Assembly (NCBI RefSeq): GCF_011634775.1
Contig: NZ_JAALXT010000003.1
Span: 806,001-870,000 of the forward strand
Origin: Thalassoroseus pseudoceratinae
GTDB taxonomy: Bacteria > Planctomycetota > Planctomycetia > Planctomycetales > Planctomycetaceae
DNA length: 64,000 bases
Reading direction: 5' to 3'
Positions within the stretch are counted from its first letter, which is position 1, and every line of letters starts with the position of its first letter. Below the pieces are notes generated by a model, which was not told where the DNA came from, searched no databases, and worked only from the letters and a program-made list of their open reading frames with translations. The translations under genes and the position numbers were made by a program. Below are positions 37,916 to 47,547 of the stretch, one piece after another.

Positions 37916-38416
37916 TTAGCGTGGAGCGAGGACGGCACTCATCATGCGTCCCTCCATGCCAGGTGGTTTCTCGACACTGGCGATATCCTCGAGCGTATTG
38001 ATGATCTCGTCGAGCATTTCCCGCCCTAAATCACGGTGGGCGTTTTCACGTCCGCGGAACAACACGTTGATTTTGACCTTATCGTGTTTTTCCAGGAACT
38101 TCCGAGCTCGGTTAACTTTCACTTCGAGATCGTGTCCGCCGATCTTGGGCCGCAACCGGATTTGCTTCAGTTGCGTGCGGTGTGTCTTTGTATTTGATTT
38201 CTTCTTTTTCTCGTACTGGACTTTGCCGTAATCCATGATTCGGCAAACTGGTGGTCTGGCGTTAGAACCAACTTCGACGAGATCTAGCCCAACTTCCCGG
38301 GCCATTGTCAAGGCATCCTTCGTTGCCATTTCACCGAGCATATTTCCGTCTTGATCGACGACACGAATTGGAGTCAAGCGGATTTGCTCGTTCACACGCT
38401 GCTGTTGTTGCGGAAT
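37916..38416 (-). CDS. infC: Translation initiation factor IF-3
   Basis: 166 residues with both IF-3 domains: N-terminal [22 protein letters not shown], the linker [18 protein letters not shown], and the C-terminal domain from [19 protein letters not shown] to the end. IF-3 binds the 30S subunit and checks the initiator tRNA-start codon match. I place the start at an ATT (38416), because AAGGAG lies 7 bases before it and the first codons then encode [12 protein letters not shown]; the next in-frame choice is a GTG at 38395 lacking a ribosome site. An ATT start is a known autoregulatory feature of infC in enterobacteria. The usual partners rpmI and rplT are absent. Confidence 0.93.
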   Translation of the reverse strand: MPQQQQRVNEQIRLTPIRVVDQDGNMLGEMATKDALTMAREVGLDLVEVGSNARPPVCRIMDYGKVQYEKKKKSNTKTHRTQLKQIRLRPKIGGHDLEVKVNRARKFLEKHDKVKINVLFRGRENAHRDLGREMLDEIINTLEDIASVEKPPGMEGRMMSAVLAPR

Positions 38417-38621
38417 TGTTGGTCTCCTTAATTGAGTTTTTGAGGTTTGGATTTAGCTGTGATGAGAATGTTCACCAAATCCATAAAGCTCGTCGTGATC
38501 ACTTTTTACTGACGAACAACCATTATCTTATTGGAAAAACGCGAAGAATGTTCAGACGAATTTGCAGGAATTCGCAATTTTTTTGAAAATTCTCGAGTTT
38601 TTTCATGGCGAGGTACGAAAA

Positions 38622-38653
38622 ACGAACCGGCATCGAGGACGACGCCGGTTCGT
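38622..38653 (-). terminator. Rho-independent terminator after groEL
   Basis: Perfect 10-base arms ACGAACCGGC and GCCGGTTCGT with a 12-base loop, followed on the minus strand by TTTTTC. It lies 31 bases beyond the groEL stop. Confidence 0.8.
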
Positions 38654-38683
38654 GAATCTGTTAACTATTAACCAAAGATTGGT

Positions 38684-40303
38684 CTAGTACAGGTCGGAAT
38701 CGTCGTCTGCACCACCTTTATCGTCTTTCGATTTCTCAGCGATCAACGCATCGCTGGTCAGCAGCAACGTCGAGACACTCGCGGAGTTTTGCAGTGCGGT
38801 ACGGGTGACTTTCGCAGGATCGATGACGCCGGCTTTCACCATGTCTTCGAACTTGTCGTCAGCAGCGTTGTAGCCGTAGTTGGCGTTTTCGCTGTTTTCC
38901 AAGACTTTCTCACAGATCACGCTGCCGTCTTTGCCGGCGTTGTTGCTGATTTGCGTGATCGGGGCCCGGCAAGCGCGGACGATGATGTCGTAGCCGGTTT
39001 TGGCATCGTGAGAAAGACCACGGGGCTTCACCGAGGAAGAAGCACGCAACAAGGCGACGCCACCACCGGGGAGAATGCCTTCTTCGACGGCAGCACGGGT
39101 TGCGTGCAGTGCGTCTTCGACGCGAGCTTTCTTCTCTTTCATTTCGCTCTCGGTTGCGGCTCCCACATTGACCTGGGCCACACCACCGGAGAGTTTCGCG
39201 ATTCGCTCTTCCAGCTTTTCGCGATCGTAGTCGCTGGAGGAGTTTTCCAACTCACGTCGGATTTGAGCGATTCGAGCACGAATATCATCGGTTTCGCCGG
39301 AGCCTTCGATGATCGTCGTGTTGTCTTTGTCGACAACAACTTTCTTCGCCCGGCCGAGGTCGGTGAGTTCGAGATTTTCGAGCTTGATGCCGAGGTCGTC
39401 GAAGACAGCGGTTCCGCCAACCATGATGGCGATGTCTTGCAACATGGCTTTACGACGGTCGCCGTAGCCAGGAGCTTTCACAGCGGCGATTTTGAATGTG
39501 CCGCGGAGTTTGTTGATCACCAACGTTGCGAGGGCTTCGCCTTCAACGTCTTCAGCAATGATCAACAAAGGCTTGCCAGCTTGCACAACCTTTTCGAGAA
39601 CTGGCACGAGGTCCTTGATGTTGCTGATCTTCTTCTCGTGAACGAGAACGAAGCAATCTTCAAGTTCGCAGGCCATCGATTGAGGATCGGTCACGAAGTA
39701 CGGCGAAAGGTAGCCGCGATCGAACTGCATCCCCTCTTTTTGTTCAACGTCGGTCTCCAGGCCTTTGCCTTCTTCGACGGTGATCACACCATCTTTGCCG
39801 ACTTGTTCCATGGCATCGGCGAGTTTCTTGCCGATTTCGGCGTCGCCATTGGCCGCCACGGTTCCGACTTGAGCGATCGACTTCTTATCGCGACACTCGA
39901 TCGCCATGCCTTGAAGTTTCGATGTGATGTCGGCCACGGCTTGGTCCATGCCGCGTTTCATTTCGATCGGGCTGACACCGGCCACAACGGCTTTCAGGCC
40001 TTCGTTGTAGATGGCTTCGGCCATGATGGTCGCCGTGGTGGTTCCGTCGCCGGCGACGTCGCTGGTTTTGCTGGCCACTTCGCGAACCATTCGAGCGCCC
40101 ATGTCCTCGAACTTATCGCTGAGTTCGATTTCCCGGGCGACGGTCACGCCGTCTTTGGTGACGGTTGGGCTGCCGAAGCTCTTTTCGAGAATCACGTTAC
40201 GTCCGCGTGGCCCGAGGGTCACTCGCACGGTTTTCGCCAACTTACTGATCCCGCGACGCATTGCTTCTTGCGCCTCTTGATCAAATGCAATCATCTTCGC
40301 CAT
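38684..40303 (-). CDS. groL: 60 kDa chaperonin GroEL
   Basis: 539 residues, full length. Family landmarks are present: [35 protein letters not shown], the [12 protein letters not shown] segment, and [18 protein letters not shown] near residue 400. GroEL forms the 14-mer that folds proteins with GroES. The C-terminus ends [11 protein letters not shown], without the Gly-Gly-Met tail of most bacterial GroELs. It lies 84 bases downstream of groES in the same direction. Planctomycetes often carry several groEL copies; this one is the copy paired with groES here. Confidence 0.97.
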   Translation of the reverse strand: MAKMIAFDQEAQEAMRRGISKLAKTVRVTLGPRGRNVILEKSFGSPTVTKDGVTVAREIELSDKFEDMGARMVREVASKTSDVAGDGTTTATIMAEAIYNEGLKAVVAGVSPIEMKRGMDQAVADITSKLQGMAIECRDKKSIAQVGTVAANGDAEIGKKLADAMEQVGKDGVITVEEGKGLETDVEQKEGMQFDRGYLSPYFVTDPQSMACELEDCFVLVHEKKISNIKDLVPVLEKVVQAGKPLLIIAEDVEGEALATLVINKLRGTFKIAAVKAPGYGDRRKAMLQDIAIMVGGTAVFDDLGIKLENLELTDLGRAKKVVVDKDNTTIIEGSGETDDIRARIAQIRRELENSSSDYDREKLEERIAKLSGGVAQVNVGAATESEMKEKKARVEDALHATRAAVEEGILPGGGVALLRASSSVKPRGLSHDAKTGYDIIVRACRAPITQISNNAGKDGSVICEKVLENSENANYGYNAADDKFEDMVKAGVIDPAKVTRTALQNSASVSTLLLTSDALIAEKSKDDKGGADDDSDLY

Positions 40304-40387
40304 GATTCGTTGTCCGTTTGAAATTGTGTGTTGTCAGAAGTTGCAATGAAAGCCAATCAGGTTCGATGAACTCGAACGACCGACGAT

Positions 40388-40699
40388 CTACAAAGTACAC
40401 AAGATGTCGCCTTCGCGGAGCAGCAAGAGAACGTCGTCGCCGACTTCGATCTCTTCGCCTGCATACGAACTGAAGATGACTTTGTCACCTTCTTTGACGG
40501 TCAAAGCGACTTTCGTGCCATCGCTTTTCGTGTACCCTTCGCCGACTGCGACGACTTCCCCACGTTGGGGTTTGTCCTTCGCGGATTCGGGCAGCACAAT
40601 TCCGCCTGCCGTTGTTTCTTCCGCTTCGGCTCGCTTGACGACAACCCGCTCCCCTAGCGGCACCAGTTTGATTTTTGTCGCGGATGACGCCTTGGCCAT
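40388..40699 (-). CDS. groS: 10 kDa chaperonin GroES
   Basis: 103 residues from ATG 40699 (AAGGAGAGG lies 5 bases upstream). It has the expected order IKLVPLGERVVVKRAEAEE, the mobile loop TTAGGIVLPESA, KDKPQRGEVVAVGEG, VIFSSYAGEEIEV and the terminal LLLLREGDILCTL. It caps the GroEL ring. It is cotranscribed with groEL. The frame extends 10 codons upstream to another start, which is unlikely given the ribosome site. Confidence 0.97.
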   Translation of the reverse strand: MAKASSATKIKLVPLGERVVVKRAEAEETTAGGIVLPESAKDKPQRGEVVAVGEGYTKSDGTKVALTVKEGDKVIFSSYAGEEIEVGDDVLLLLREGDILCTL

Positions 40700-41003
40700 C
40701 GACACCTCTCCTTTTCTTGTCGTTGTCAATTCTTCGATCCAGTGATGGTGACGGCAATCACGCTACAACGCCACCGGAGGCCCACACTGCGAACGGCGTG
40801 CCCGAATCGCATTGTTGTTGTAATACAATGCTGCTTAACAGTTTACGGGATCCCGCCGGCGGATCTCCGTCTGACAGGGTGTCCGTCATCGACGAGAACG
40901 ATGATTGATGCCTGTCAATTTGTCAGAGGTGCTGGCAAGAGATCCGTGACGAGGGAATCGCTGGATACGCCTGACCAAATCACGCCGCCTTAGCGTAAGC
41001 ACT
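40700..41003. promoter_or_regulatory. groES upstream region
   Basis: This 304-base region upstream of groES must hold the groESL promoter. I find no CIRCE element (TTAGCACTC-N9-GAGTGCTAA). It does contain a different inverted repeat with the same 9-base spacer: GCATTGT at 40809-40815 and ACAATGC at 40825-40831. No gene is supported here. Confidence 0.5.
40809..40831. repeat. Inverted repeat with 9-base spacer upstream of groES
   Basis: GCATTGT and ACAATGC are exact complements of each other separated by TGTTGTAAT, 110 bases before the groES ATG. The geometry is like heat-shock operators but the sequence is not CIRCE. Confidence 0.35.
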
Positions 41004-41795
41004 TCACTCACGCGTCAACGGGCGATCGCTGCCGAGAATCGCTTTGTCCTGCGACCACTCGATCCGCTGATCGAAGTTGGAATTCGGTATGTCCTCAAAA
41101 GGCGTGCCCATTTCCTCGCTTGGATTAATCACCGCTCGCAAGGGGTCGCTTTGGAGTTCGATCGGGAAAATGGGGGTCAGCAAATCGCTGTGTTCTTGGA
41201 CAAGTTGCACATTCTCGGGCGGAACTTGGATGAGTTTCTCGGCACGATCGATCCGAGTCAGCCATTTTGCCTGCTGCGTGATGAAGTACTGCTGGTCTTC
41301 CGAGTAGGTGGCGAACGACGTCTGGTCATCCTTGAGTGAACGTAAAGCGGCCCGACCTTTGCGGATGAGGTCTTCATAGTTCGGCTCGTCCACAATTGCC
41401 GAACGACTCATAGCGACGCCGATCGTGACGAATAGCCCCACGAATTGTTCACGGGTCATGCGTTCTTTGCGGAGCAGGGCATCTAACCGGGGGTTGTACC
41501 CGATCGCTTCCGCAATTTGCTCGATGTCGCTGTGGCGTCGGATTGTTTCAAGTTCCTCGGCTACCAATTCTTTCACGGACAACGTGCGTTCGGCTGGCCA
41601 GGTTGGTGGATCGGTGTAGATGGCCGGCAGTTTCGGCAGCCGCTCCTCCGGTAGGTTCCGCGCAATGTCGAGGATCGACTTCAGTTCCTCGGTCGAAACT
41701 GGCTCATCGATGCGTTTGACTTCGGTGTAGTCTAGTGATTGCTCACCGCACCCCGAGATGATCAGAATCCATAGAATGCAAAATCGTACTGCCAT
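41004..41795 (-). CDS. Lipoprotein of unknown function
   Basis: 263 residues from ATG 41795. A short lipoprotein signal peptide with a lipobox (LIISGC, Cys at about 16) is followed by a soluble, mainly helical, acidic protein: KELVAEELETIRRHSDIEQIAEAI, RKERMTREQFVGLFVTIGVAMS and RIDRAEKLIQVPPENV. No cysteine other than the lipidated one and no known motif are seen. It is transcribed alone, leftward, divergent from the thioredoxin/haem/PDZ gene. Confidence 0.7.
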   Translation of the reverse strand: MAVRFCILWILIISGCGEQSLDYTEVKRIDEPVSTEELKSILDIARNLPEERLPKLPAIYTDPPTWPAERTLSVKELVAEELETIRRHSDIEQIAEAIGYNPRLDALLRKERMTREQFVGLFVTIGVAMSRSAIVDEPNYEDLIRKGRAALRSLKDDQTSFATYSEDQQYFITQQAKWLTRIDRAEKLIQVPPENVQLVQEHSDLLTPIFPIELQSDPLRAVINPSEEMGTPFEDIPNSNFDQRIEWSQDKAILGSDRPLTRE

Positions 41796-42057
41796 ATTTT
41801 CCACATCGGCAACCAATCGACTGTTCGCGAGGGCAAGGGCGAAAATGCGGATTGTTCTCGTTGCACGTCGCCGCGAGTCGTTTTCGTTGGCAACATGCTA
41901 TTGGTCGCCGGCCAGACAAGCGATCGGAAAGAAGACCTGCCAGAAATCGAATTGCATTCTCAATTGGAAATGGACAAGGTATATCTTCAAACGCTGGCTG
42001 GACCGTCTGCAACATTCACGACGGTTCGAATTGCAATTCCCTTCAAGGTTGGTACTC

Positions 42058-43368
42058 ATGAAACATCCGCTGATATTATCGATTTGCTGTGTATTCGGTT
42101 CGCTGGTTGGATTTGTCGATGCCGCCGACAATCCCGCAAAACTCAAAGACGCCATTAAAGATACCCATGCAACTGGGGAAGACTGGTGGGTGTACAACGA
42201 CTTGACGAAAGCCCGTGAGATCGCTCGGCGTGAAAACAAACCGCTTTTCGTAACGTTTCGCTGTGTACCCTGCAAAGACTGTGAAGCATTCGATGCAGAA
42301 GTCGCGGCCGGGAATGAACAAGTCGAGGAACTGGCACGGACGGCGTTCATTCCCGTGCGTCAGGTGGAAATGAAGGGCGTGGACCTCTCGCAATTCCAGT
42401 TCGACTACGACCTCAACTGGGCCGCGATGTTCATCAATGCGGACGGGACGGTCTATGCTCGGTACGGAACTCAAAGTGCCGCCGGTGCCGACGCTTACAA
42501 TTCGCTCGTCGGATTAAAGACCACAATGCGACGCGTGCTGGAGTTGCACAAGAATTACCCAGCCAATCGCGATGAACTTGTTGGGAAACTGGGCGAAAAG
42601 AAGCCCTACAAAACCGCCCTCGAGATGCCTGGACTGCCGCAGAAAGAACGGTATCGAGGGGAGACGGCTCGGAACAATTGCATCCACTGCCACAACATTC
42701 ACGACGCGGAACACTTTCACGCGATTTCGACGGGCCAGTATTCGCATGAAATGCTGTGGCGCTGGCCGTTGCCGGATCAATTGGGGATCGAAATCGATGC
42801 CAAAGATGGTCGGAAAATTGGCAAAGTCATCGCGGACTCTCCGGCGGCGAAGGCTGGCCTCAAAGAAGGGGAGAGCATCACGCACATGGACGGCCAAGCC
42901 ATTACGTCCATCGCCGACATGCAATGGGTGCTGCACAACAAACCCAACAAGGATACGAAAGTCGCGATTCAAACCACTGACGACAACGAGACCGTCGTCT
43001 CGTTGAAAGCTGGTTGGAAGAAAAACGATATCTCTTGGCGAGGTTCGTTGTACTCGCTGCCGCCACGCTTGAACGTCTGGCTGCCGGAAGTCGCTGGCGC
43101 CAAAAAACGCCGGCTACGTCTGGCAGACGACGTGGTTCCGCTTGAAGCCCGTTGGATCAACAAGAGTCGCGATGGCGGTAAGAAAGCATTTGCAGCAGGT
43201 TTGCGTGTGGGCGATGTGATCACCGAAATCGAAGGTGAGCCCAACAAACGTTCGCCTTTGGAGTTCCAAGTCTGGCTGAAACTGAACCGAAAACCCGGCG
43301 ACATTCTGCCGATCACTGTGCTTCGTAATGGGAAAAAGAAGGAAATCAGAATCCCGCTGGTTGAGTAA
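42058..43368 (+). CDS. Thioredoxin-like, c-type haem and double PDZ fusion protein
   Basis: 436 residues. Signal peptide about 1-22 (ending VDAADNP). A thioredoxin-like domain (about 45-165) has TFRCVPCKDCEAFD with Cys69, Cys72 and Cys75. A single haem c motif CIHCH (Cys208, Cys211, His212) follows in a short segment with several histidines (NIHDAEHFHAIS). The C-terminal part holds two PDZ domains: about 240-335 (IGKVIADSPAAKAGLKEGES) and about 345-436 (AFAAGLRVGDVITEIEGEPN). It is periplasmic and probably acts in a redox or protein-quality role; the joint action of the domains is unknown. No ribosome site is obvious; ATG 42058 is directly ahead of the signal peptide. Confidence 0.8.
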   Translation: MKHPLILSICCVFGSLVGFVDAADNPAKLKDAIKDTHATGEDWWVYNDLTKAREIARRENKPLFVTFRCVPCKDCEAFDAEVAAGNEQVEELARTAFIPVRQVEMKGVDLSQFQFDYDLNWAAMFINADGTVYARYGTQSAAGADAYNSLVGLKTTMRRVLELHKNYPANRDELVGKLGEKKPYKTALEMPGLPQKERYRGETARNNCIHCHNIHDAEHFHAISTGQYSHEMLWRWPLPDQLGIEIDAKDGRKIGKVIADSPAAKAGLKEGESITHMDGQAITSIADMQWVLHNKPNKDTKVAIQTTDDNETVVSLKAGWKKNDISWRGSLYSLPPRLNVWLPEVAGAKKRRLRLADDVVPLEARWINKSRDGGKKAFAAGLRVGDVITEIEGEPNKRSPLEFQVWLKLNRKPGDILPITVLRNGKKKEIRIPLVE

Positions 43369-43380
43369 TCCGTCAAACGG

Positions 43381-43420
43381 AAAAGCGTGTGCCACCTTTG
43401 ACTCGTGGCACACGCTTTTT
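43381..43420. terminator. Bidirectional rho-independent terminator
   Basis: Perfect 15-base arms AAAAGCGTGTGCCAC and GTGGCACACGCTTTT with a 9-base loop. Both strands end in a T-rich run, so it serves the thioredoxin/haem/PDZ gene and the convergent permease gene. Confidence 0.95.
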
Positions 43421-43451
43421 CTGTTGAGACGAACGCAGTTGTGCTTTGAGC

Positions 43452-44870
43452 CTACATTCCGGCGAGTGGCAGGACGGATGCGAGAAGCAGCGTCATGGCC
43501 ATGCTGGTGAAGCCGAGGACGAGTAGCAACGGGGTCCAACTCTTGAGCGCTTCCGTCTCGGTCAGTCCGCCCATTTTCGCAAAGATCCAAAACCCGCTGT
43601 CGTTCATCCAGGAGCCAATCAACGACCCCGCACCGATCGAGGTGGCGATGTAGACGGCATTAAACGGCAATGCGGTGTCACTCACGATCGCGGCGAGCAT
43701 GCTCGAACCGACAATCATCGCTGCCGTACTCGAACCCTGAGCGACTTTCAGCAACGCGGCTAGTCCGAAGCCGAGAAACAACAGCCCGTAACTTCCGGAG
43801 TCTGACCCGCCGAACAGGTCTTGAATGGCTGGCCCGATTTGCGCGGCTTTCAACATTGCACCGAACGAGGCCCCTGCTGCGGTGATCAGAATAATCACGC
43901 CCGCGCTCATCAAAGCCACTTCGACCAACTTGGCAAATTCGTCTCGTGAGGGTTTGCGTGTTTTCAGCACAAGCAACATGGCAATGGCCGTCGAGACCAA
44001 AAGCGCGAAGTTCGGATTTCCGAAAACGGAAGTGTAAAAGGTCGCGTTGAACCAGAAACCGACCGGGTCAGTTCCATTCGCCTCCGCCAACGCAATACTC
44101 GGCTTGGCCAAGGTCGAGGCAATTGTGTGACAGGCAATAAGAATCACCGGCAGCACCACCGGAAGAAGCGAGACAAAAAGCCCTGGCAATCGCTCGTCAG
44201 GCAATGGTTCTTGTTCTTCGACGTCGCTGAGTGTTCGCAGTGGAATGTCCATTCGCCGGTCCAGCCAACGCGAGAACGCGATGCCCATGACCGCAGCCGG
44301 TAACGCGACAAGTGCTCCCACGCCGATCATCAAACCAAGATCGACGCCCAATGTGGTTGCCATTACCAATGGTCCGGGGGTCGGCGGGACGAGCGTGTGA
44401 GTAATCGCTCCACCCGCAGCAATAGCCAGAATACACAGCAAGTAGTTCTTACCCGTCCGTTTGTAGAACGACCGAGCCAATGGAACGAGCAGATAGAAAA
44501 CTGTGTCGAAGAAGACGGGAACCGCCAGCACGTAGCCACTTCCCATCAACGCCCATGGCGATCGTTTCTCACCAAGCAACCGAAGAAATGCCCGCACGAT
44601 GCGGTCCGCCGCTCCGCTGTCCATCATGCATTGACCGATGACCGCAGCAAGTCCAATGACAATTCCAATGTTTGCCGCCGCTCCCCCGAAAGCCTCCGCC
44701 ACGCGACTGATGGAATCGGGAAAGTCTTCGGGGTGGTTGATGCAAGCGAGCAAACTCACTGTGACTGCAGCGGTCAGTAACGCGAGGAAGGCATTGATTC
44801 GCAGCCAAATAATCATGCCCAGAACGACGGCAATGCCGATCGCCAGGATGACGAGCGGAGGAATAGACAT
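43452..44870 (-). CDS. GntP family permease (gluconate:H+ symporter type)
   Basis: 472 residues, about 12 hydrophobic segments. Family landmarks include [56 protein letters not shown] and, near the C-terminus, [20 protein letters not shown] and [20 protein letters not shown]. GntP proteins import gluconate and related sugar acids with protons. ATG 44870 is preceded by GGAG at about 10 bases. No kinase or sugar-acid dehydrogenase gene is next to it, so the substrate is uncertain. Confidence 0.93.
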   Translation of the reverse strand: MSIPPLVILAIGIAVVLGMIIWLRINAFLALLTAAVTVSLLACINHPEDFPDSISRVAEAFGGAAANIGIVIGLAAVIGQCMMDSGAADRIVRAFLRLLGEKRSPWALMGSGYVLAVPVFFDTVFYLLVPLARSFYKRTGKNYLLCILAIAAGGAITHTLVPPTPGPLVMATTLGVDLGLMIGVGALVALPAAVMGIAFSRWLDRRMDIPLRTLSDVEEQEPLPDERLPGLFVSLLPVVLPVILIACHTIASTLAKPSIALAEANGTDPVGFWFNATFYTSVFGNPNFALLVSTAIAMLLVLKTRKPSRDEFAKLVEVALMSAGVIILITAAGASFGAMLKAAQIGPAIQDLFGGSDSGSYGLLFLGFGLAALLKVAQGSSTAAMIVGSSMLAAIVSDTALPFNAVYIATSIGAGSLIGSWMNDSGFWIFAKMGGLTETEALKSWTPLLLVLGFTSMAMTLLLASVLPLAGM

Positions 44871-45100
44871 GGGAAACGCTCCAAGGTGTAGTTCGTCGAT
44901 GAAATGCGTGTGAGAAATGCCCCGATCCATGCGAAAGGGCGTGCGAGCATCGCATAGACACTATCCGATCGCAAGCGCAGCGGTAGAGTTCAAACTAGGA
45001 GAGGCGATTGATAGAATGCGACGGTTCAAGCGTGATGCCTCACAATCCATGCGAAGCCTCGACGTAGAGATCGTGCCCCCCCGAGTAAATTGGAAGAGTC

Positions 45101-46243
45101 ATGCAAAGATTGAGTCTGGCGGCGATTTTCGTGCTAGCCATCGGTTCGGTTGTCTCCGCTGCCGAAACCGCAACGCTTTTGAAACAAATTCGCAACGTGC
45201 AAAAGCAAGGGGTCGGAAACGTTACGGCGTCGCAGGCACTCCGCGAATTGGCCGACCAAGAACCAGCCGTCATTCCAACGATTCTCGAAGCGTTTGAAGA
45301 CGCGAATCCCTTGGCGACGAATTATCTCCGTAGTGCGGTCGAAACCATCGCCGACAAAGCCATCAAGAACGATCAACCACTGCCGACAGCCAAGCTGGTT
45401 GAGTTCATCGAGAACAAGCGAAACAACCCGCAGGCACGGAGTCTCGCCTACGACTTGGTCGCGCGAGTCGACACGGAAACGGCGAAAGATCTCGTTCCGG
45501 AATTTTTGCAAGACCCAAGTGCTGAGCTTCGCCGAATCTCGGTCGCCGCTCGCATCAATGATGCGAAAGAGATCGACCCCAAGAAATCCGCTGAACAGGC
45601 GAAAACAGTTTACCAAGAAGCGCTTTCCGGGGCTGTCGATCGTGATCAAGTCGAGGAAATTGTTGGACCGTTGAAAGAGTTCGGTGTGGACGTCAATCTG
45701 CAACAGCACTTCGGGTTTCTCACGAAGTGGAATGTGGTCGGGCCGTTCGAGAACCGAGGCGGCGACGGATTCAATGTGGTCTACCCACCGGAAAAGCAAG
45801 TTGATATCGACGCTGAGTACCCCACCGAATACGACTTGCAATACGACAAACCGACCGTGAAATGGCAGGCCGTGTCTACGGATGATGATTATGGCATCGT
45901 CGACATTCGCAAGGACCTAACGAATTGGAAAGGGTCGTGCATTTACGCGGTGACGGAGTTCCAATCCGATGCGCCTCAGACCGTACAACTTCGCCTCGGG
46001 ACGCCGAACGCCTGGAAATTGTGGGTCAACGGCGAAGAGCTATTCGCACGCGAGGAATACCATCGCAGCACTCGCATGGACCAATATCGTGTACCAGCCA
46101 ATTTCAAAGCCGGTCGAAATGTGATTCTTCTCAAGGTTTGCCAGAACGAACAAACGCAAGACTGGGCACAGAACTATCAGTTCCAAATCCGCGTCAGCGA
46201 TGGAGCCGGTAGCGCGATTCTGCCGTCGTCGAATACCCAATAA
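45101..46243 (+). CDS. Secreted protein with HEAT-like helices and a C-terminal beta domain
   Basis: 380 residues. Signal peptide about 1-21 (SLAAIFVLAIGSVVSAAE). Residues 25-200 are helical repeats resembling HEAT units (ALRELADQEPAVIPTILEAF, AKDLVPEFLQDPSAELRRIS). Residues 205-370 look like a beta-sandwich of the carbohydrate-binding or PA14-like kind: WNVVGPFENRGGDGFN, TVQLRLGTPNAWKLWVNGEE and FKAGRNVILLKVCQNEQ. The last pattern is common in planctomycete extracellular proteins. GGAAGA lies just upstream of the ATG. It is followed 90 bases later by the propeller gene, which may be in the same unit. Confidence 0.75.
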   Translation: MQRLSLAAIFVLAIGSVVSAAETATLLKQIRNVQKQGVGNVTASQALRELADQEPAVIPTILEAFEDANPLATNYLRSAVETIADKAIKNDQPLPTAKLVEFIENKRNNPQARSLAYDLVARVDTETAKDLVPEFLQDPSAELRRISVAARINDAKEIDPKKSAEQAKTVYQEALSGAVDRDQVEEIVGPLKEFGVDVNLQQHFGFLTKWNVVGPFENRGGDGFNVVYPPEKQVDIDAEYPTEYDLQYDKPTVKWQAVSTDDDYGIVDIRKDLTNWKGSCIYAVTEFQSDAPQTVQLRLGTPNAWKLWVNGEELFAREEYHRSTRMDQYRVPANFKAGRNVILLKVCQNEQTQDWAQNYQFQIRVSDGAGSAILPSSNTQ

Positions 46244-46333
46244 CGACCGTCGATCTCTCGCAAGAATGGGCTGACTCAATCGTTTTGTCTTCGTTCTCTC
46301 AATCAGTGCAAACTTCCGCAAAGGAAAAACTCC

Positions 46334-47524
46334 ATGCGACTTCATACATTATTGACTCTCTTGGTTCTTGGGTCGGCGACCATTGCTCAGGCCGATTGGC
46401 GGCAGTTTCGTGGTAATGATGGCGACGGTGTTGCGGAGGACTCTAAGGCTCCCGCGTCTCTTGAGGAATCCGCTTGGGAAGTCGACTTGCCGGGACGAGG
46501 CTTGTCCGGCCCAATTGTGGTGGGGGAGAAAGTCTTCGTGACCGCCAGTAGCGGACCACAACAAGACAAGTTGCACGTGCTATGTTTCGATCAAGAATCC
46601 GGCGACCAACTTTGGGAACGCAAGTTCTGGGCAACCGGTCGCACGGGCAGTCACAAGAAGATGTGCAACGCCACACCAACACCGTGCAGCGATGGCGAAC
46701 ACATCTATGCGTTCTTTTCCAGCAACGATCTGATCGCTTTGGATCTCGAAGGCAACTTGCTTTGGTATCGCGGTTTGACCTACGACTACCCGAATGCGAG
46801 CAATAGCCTCGGGATGTCGTCTTCGCCAGTTGTCGTGGCTGGCACCGTGGTTTGCCAGGTGGAAAGCGATGCCGAGGCGTTCGCGGTCGGCGTCGATGCC
46901 ACAACTGGTGAAGAGCGATGGAAGATTGCCCGTCCTCGGAAAGCCAACTGGACTTCCCCCTGCGTCTACGCGGCCGACTCCGATAAGCCATTGGTCTTAT
47001 TACAGTCCTCAGAAGGATTGACCGCAGTCGAGCCGAAAACAGGGGAGACCGTCTGGCAGTACACGGACGGGGCATCGACGATTCCGTCGTCCGTCGTCTC
47101 TGCTGACATCATCTACGTCCCCTCGAACGGCATCACAGCTCTGCGGCCAATTGCGGCTAGTTCGGCTCCGGAGATCACTTGGCAAGAAGGTGGGTTGTCA
47201 CCGTCCACGCCAAGTCCGCTCGTCTATCAGGGGCGGATTTACACGGTCAATCGGAGTGGCGCACTGACTTGCGCAAACATCGAAACCGGCAAACGGGAAT
47301 GGCAACTTCGTCTCCGCGGACCATTCAGCTCCACTCCCGTGGCGGCCGATGGCAAACTGTATTTCTTTGGCGAACGCGGTGATGCTCAAATTGTCGAACC
47401 TGGTGAAAAACGAGGCAAAGTCGTCTCTGAGAAGAAATTTGATGCAACGTTTCTCGCATCTCCCGCGATCAGTCAGAATGCGGTGTTCGTGCGAAGTGAC
47501 GAGCATCTTTGGAAGATCAAATAG
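46334..47524 (+). CDS. Secreted PQQ-like beta-propeller protein
   Basis: 396 residues. Signal peptide about 1-20 (ending AQADWRQFRG). The motif WRQFRGNDGDGVA is common at the start of planctomycete outer-membrane-biogenesis-type propellers. Blades follow: LHVLCFDQESGDQLWERKF, IALDLEGNLLWYRGL, AVGVDATTGEERWKIA, AVEPKTGETVWQY and CANIETGKREWQLR. No PQQ-binding catalytic residues can be identified, so a structural or binding role is more likely than dehydrogenase activity. AAGGAA lies 8 bases before the ATG. Confidence 0.85.
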   Translation: MRLHTLLTLLVLGSATIAQADWRQFRGNDGDGVAEDSKAPASLEESAWEVDLPGRGLSGPIVVGEKVFVTASSGPQQDKLHVLCFDQESGDQLWERKFWATGRTGSHKKMCNATPTPCSDGEHIYAFFSSNDLIALDLEGNLLWYRGLTYDYPNASNSLGMSSSPVVVAGTVVCQVESDAEAFAVGVDATTGEERWKIARPRKANWTSPCVYAADSDKPLVLLQSSEGLTAVEPKTGETVWQYTDGASTIPSSVVSADIIYVPSNGITALRPIAASSAPEITWQEGGLSPSTPSPLVYQGRIYTVNRSGALTCANIETGKREWQLRLRGPFSSTPVAADGKLYFFGERGDAQIVEPGEKRGKVVSEKKFDATFLASPAISQNAVFVRSDEHLWKIK

Positions 47525-47547
47525 TTTCAAACAGTTGGTGATTAGAA

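Noticed and set aside
38789-40321. 510-codon plus-strand frame across groEL
   Set aside because: It is exactly antisense to a full-length GroEL with all family motifs, and its translation (Phe/Asp/Gly/His-rich) resembles no protein. Codon bias in groEL produces the open antisense frame.
40700-41003. CIRCE heat-shock operator
   Set aside because: I looked for TTAGCACTC-N9-GAGTGCTAA upstream of groES and found no match; only the unrelated inverted repeat at 40809-40831 is present.
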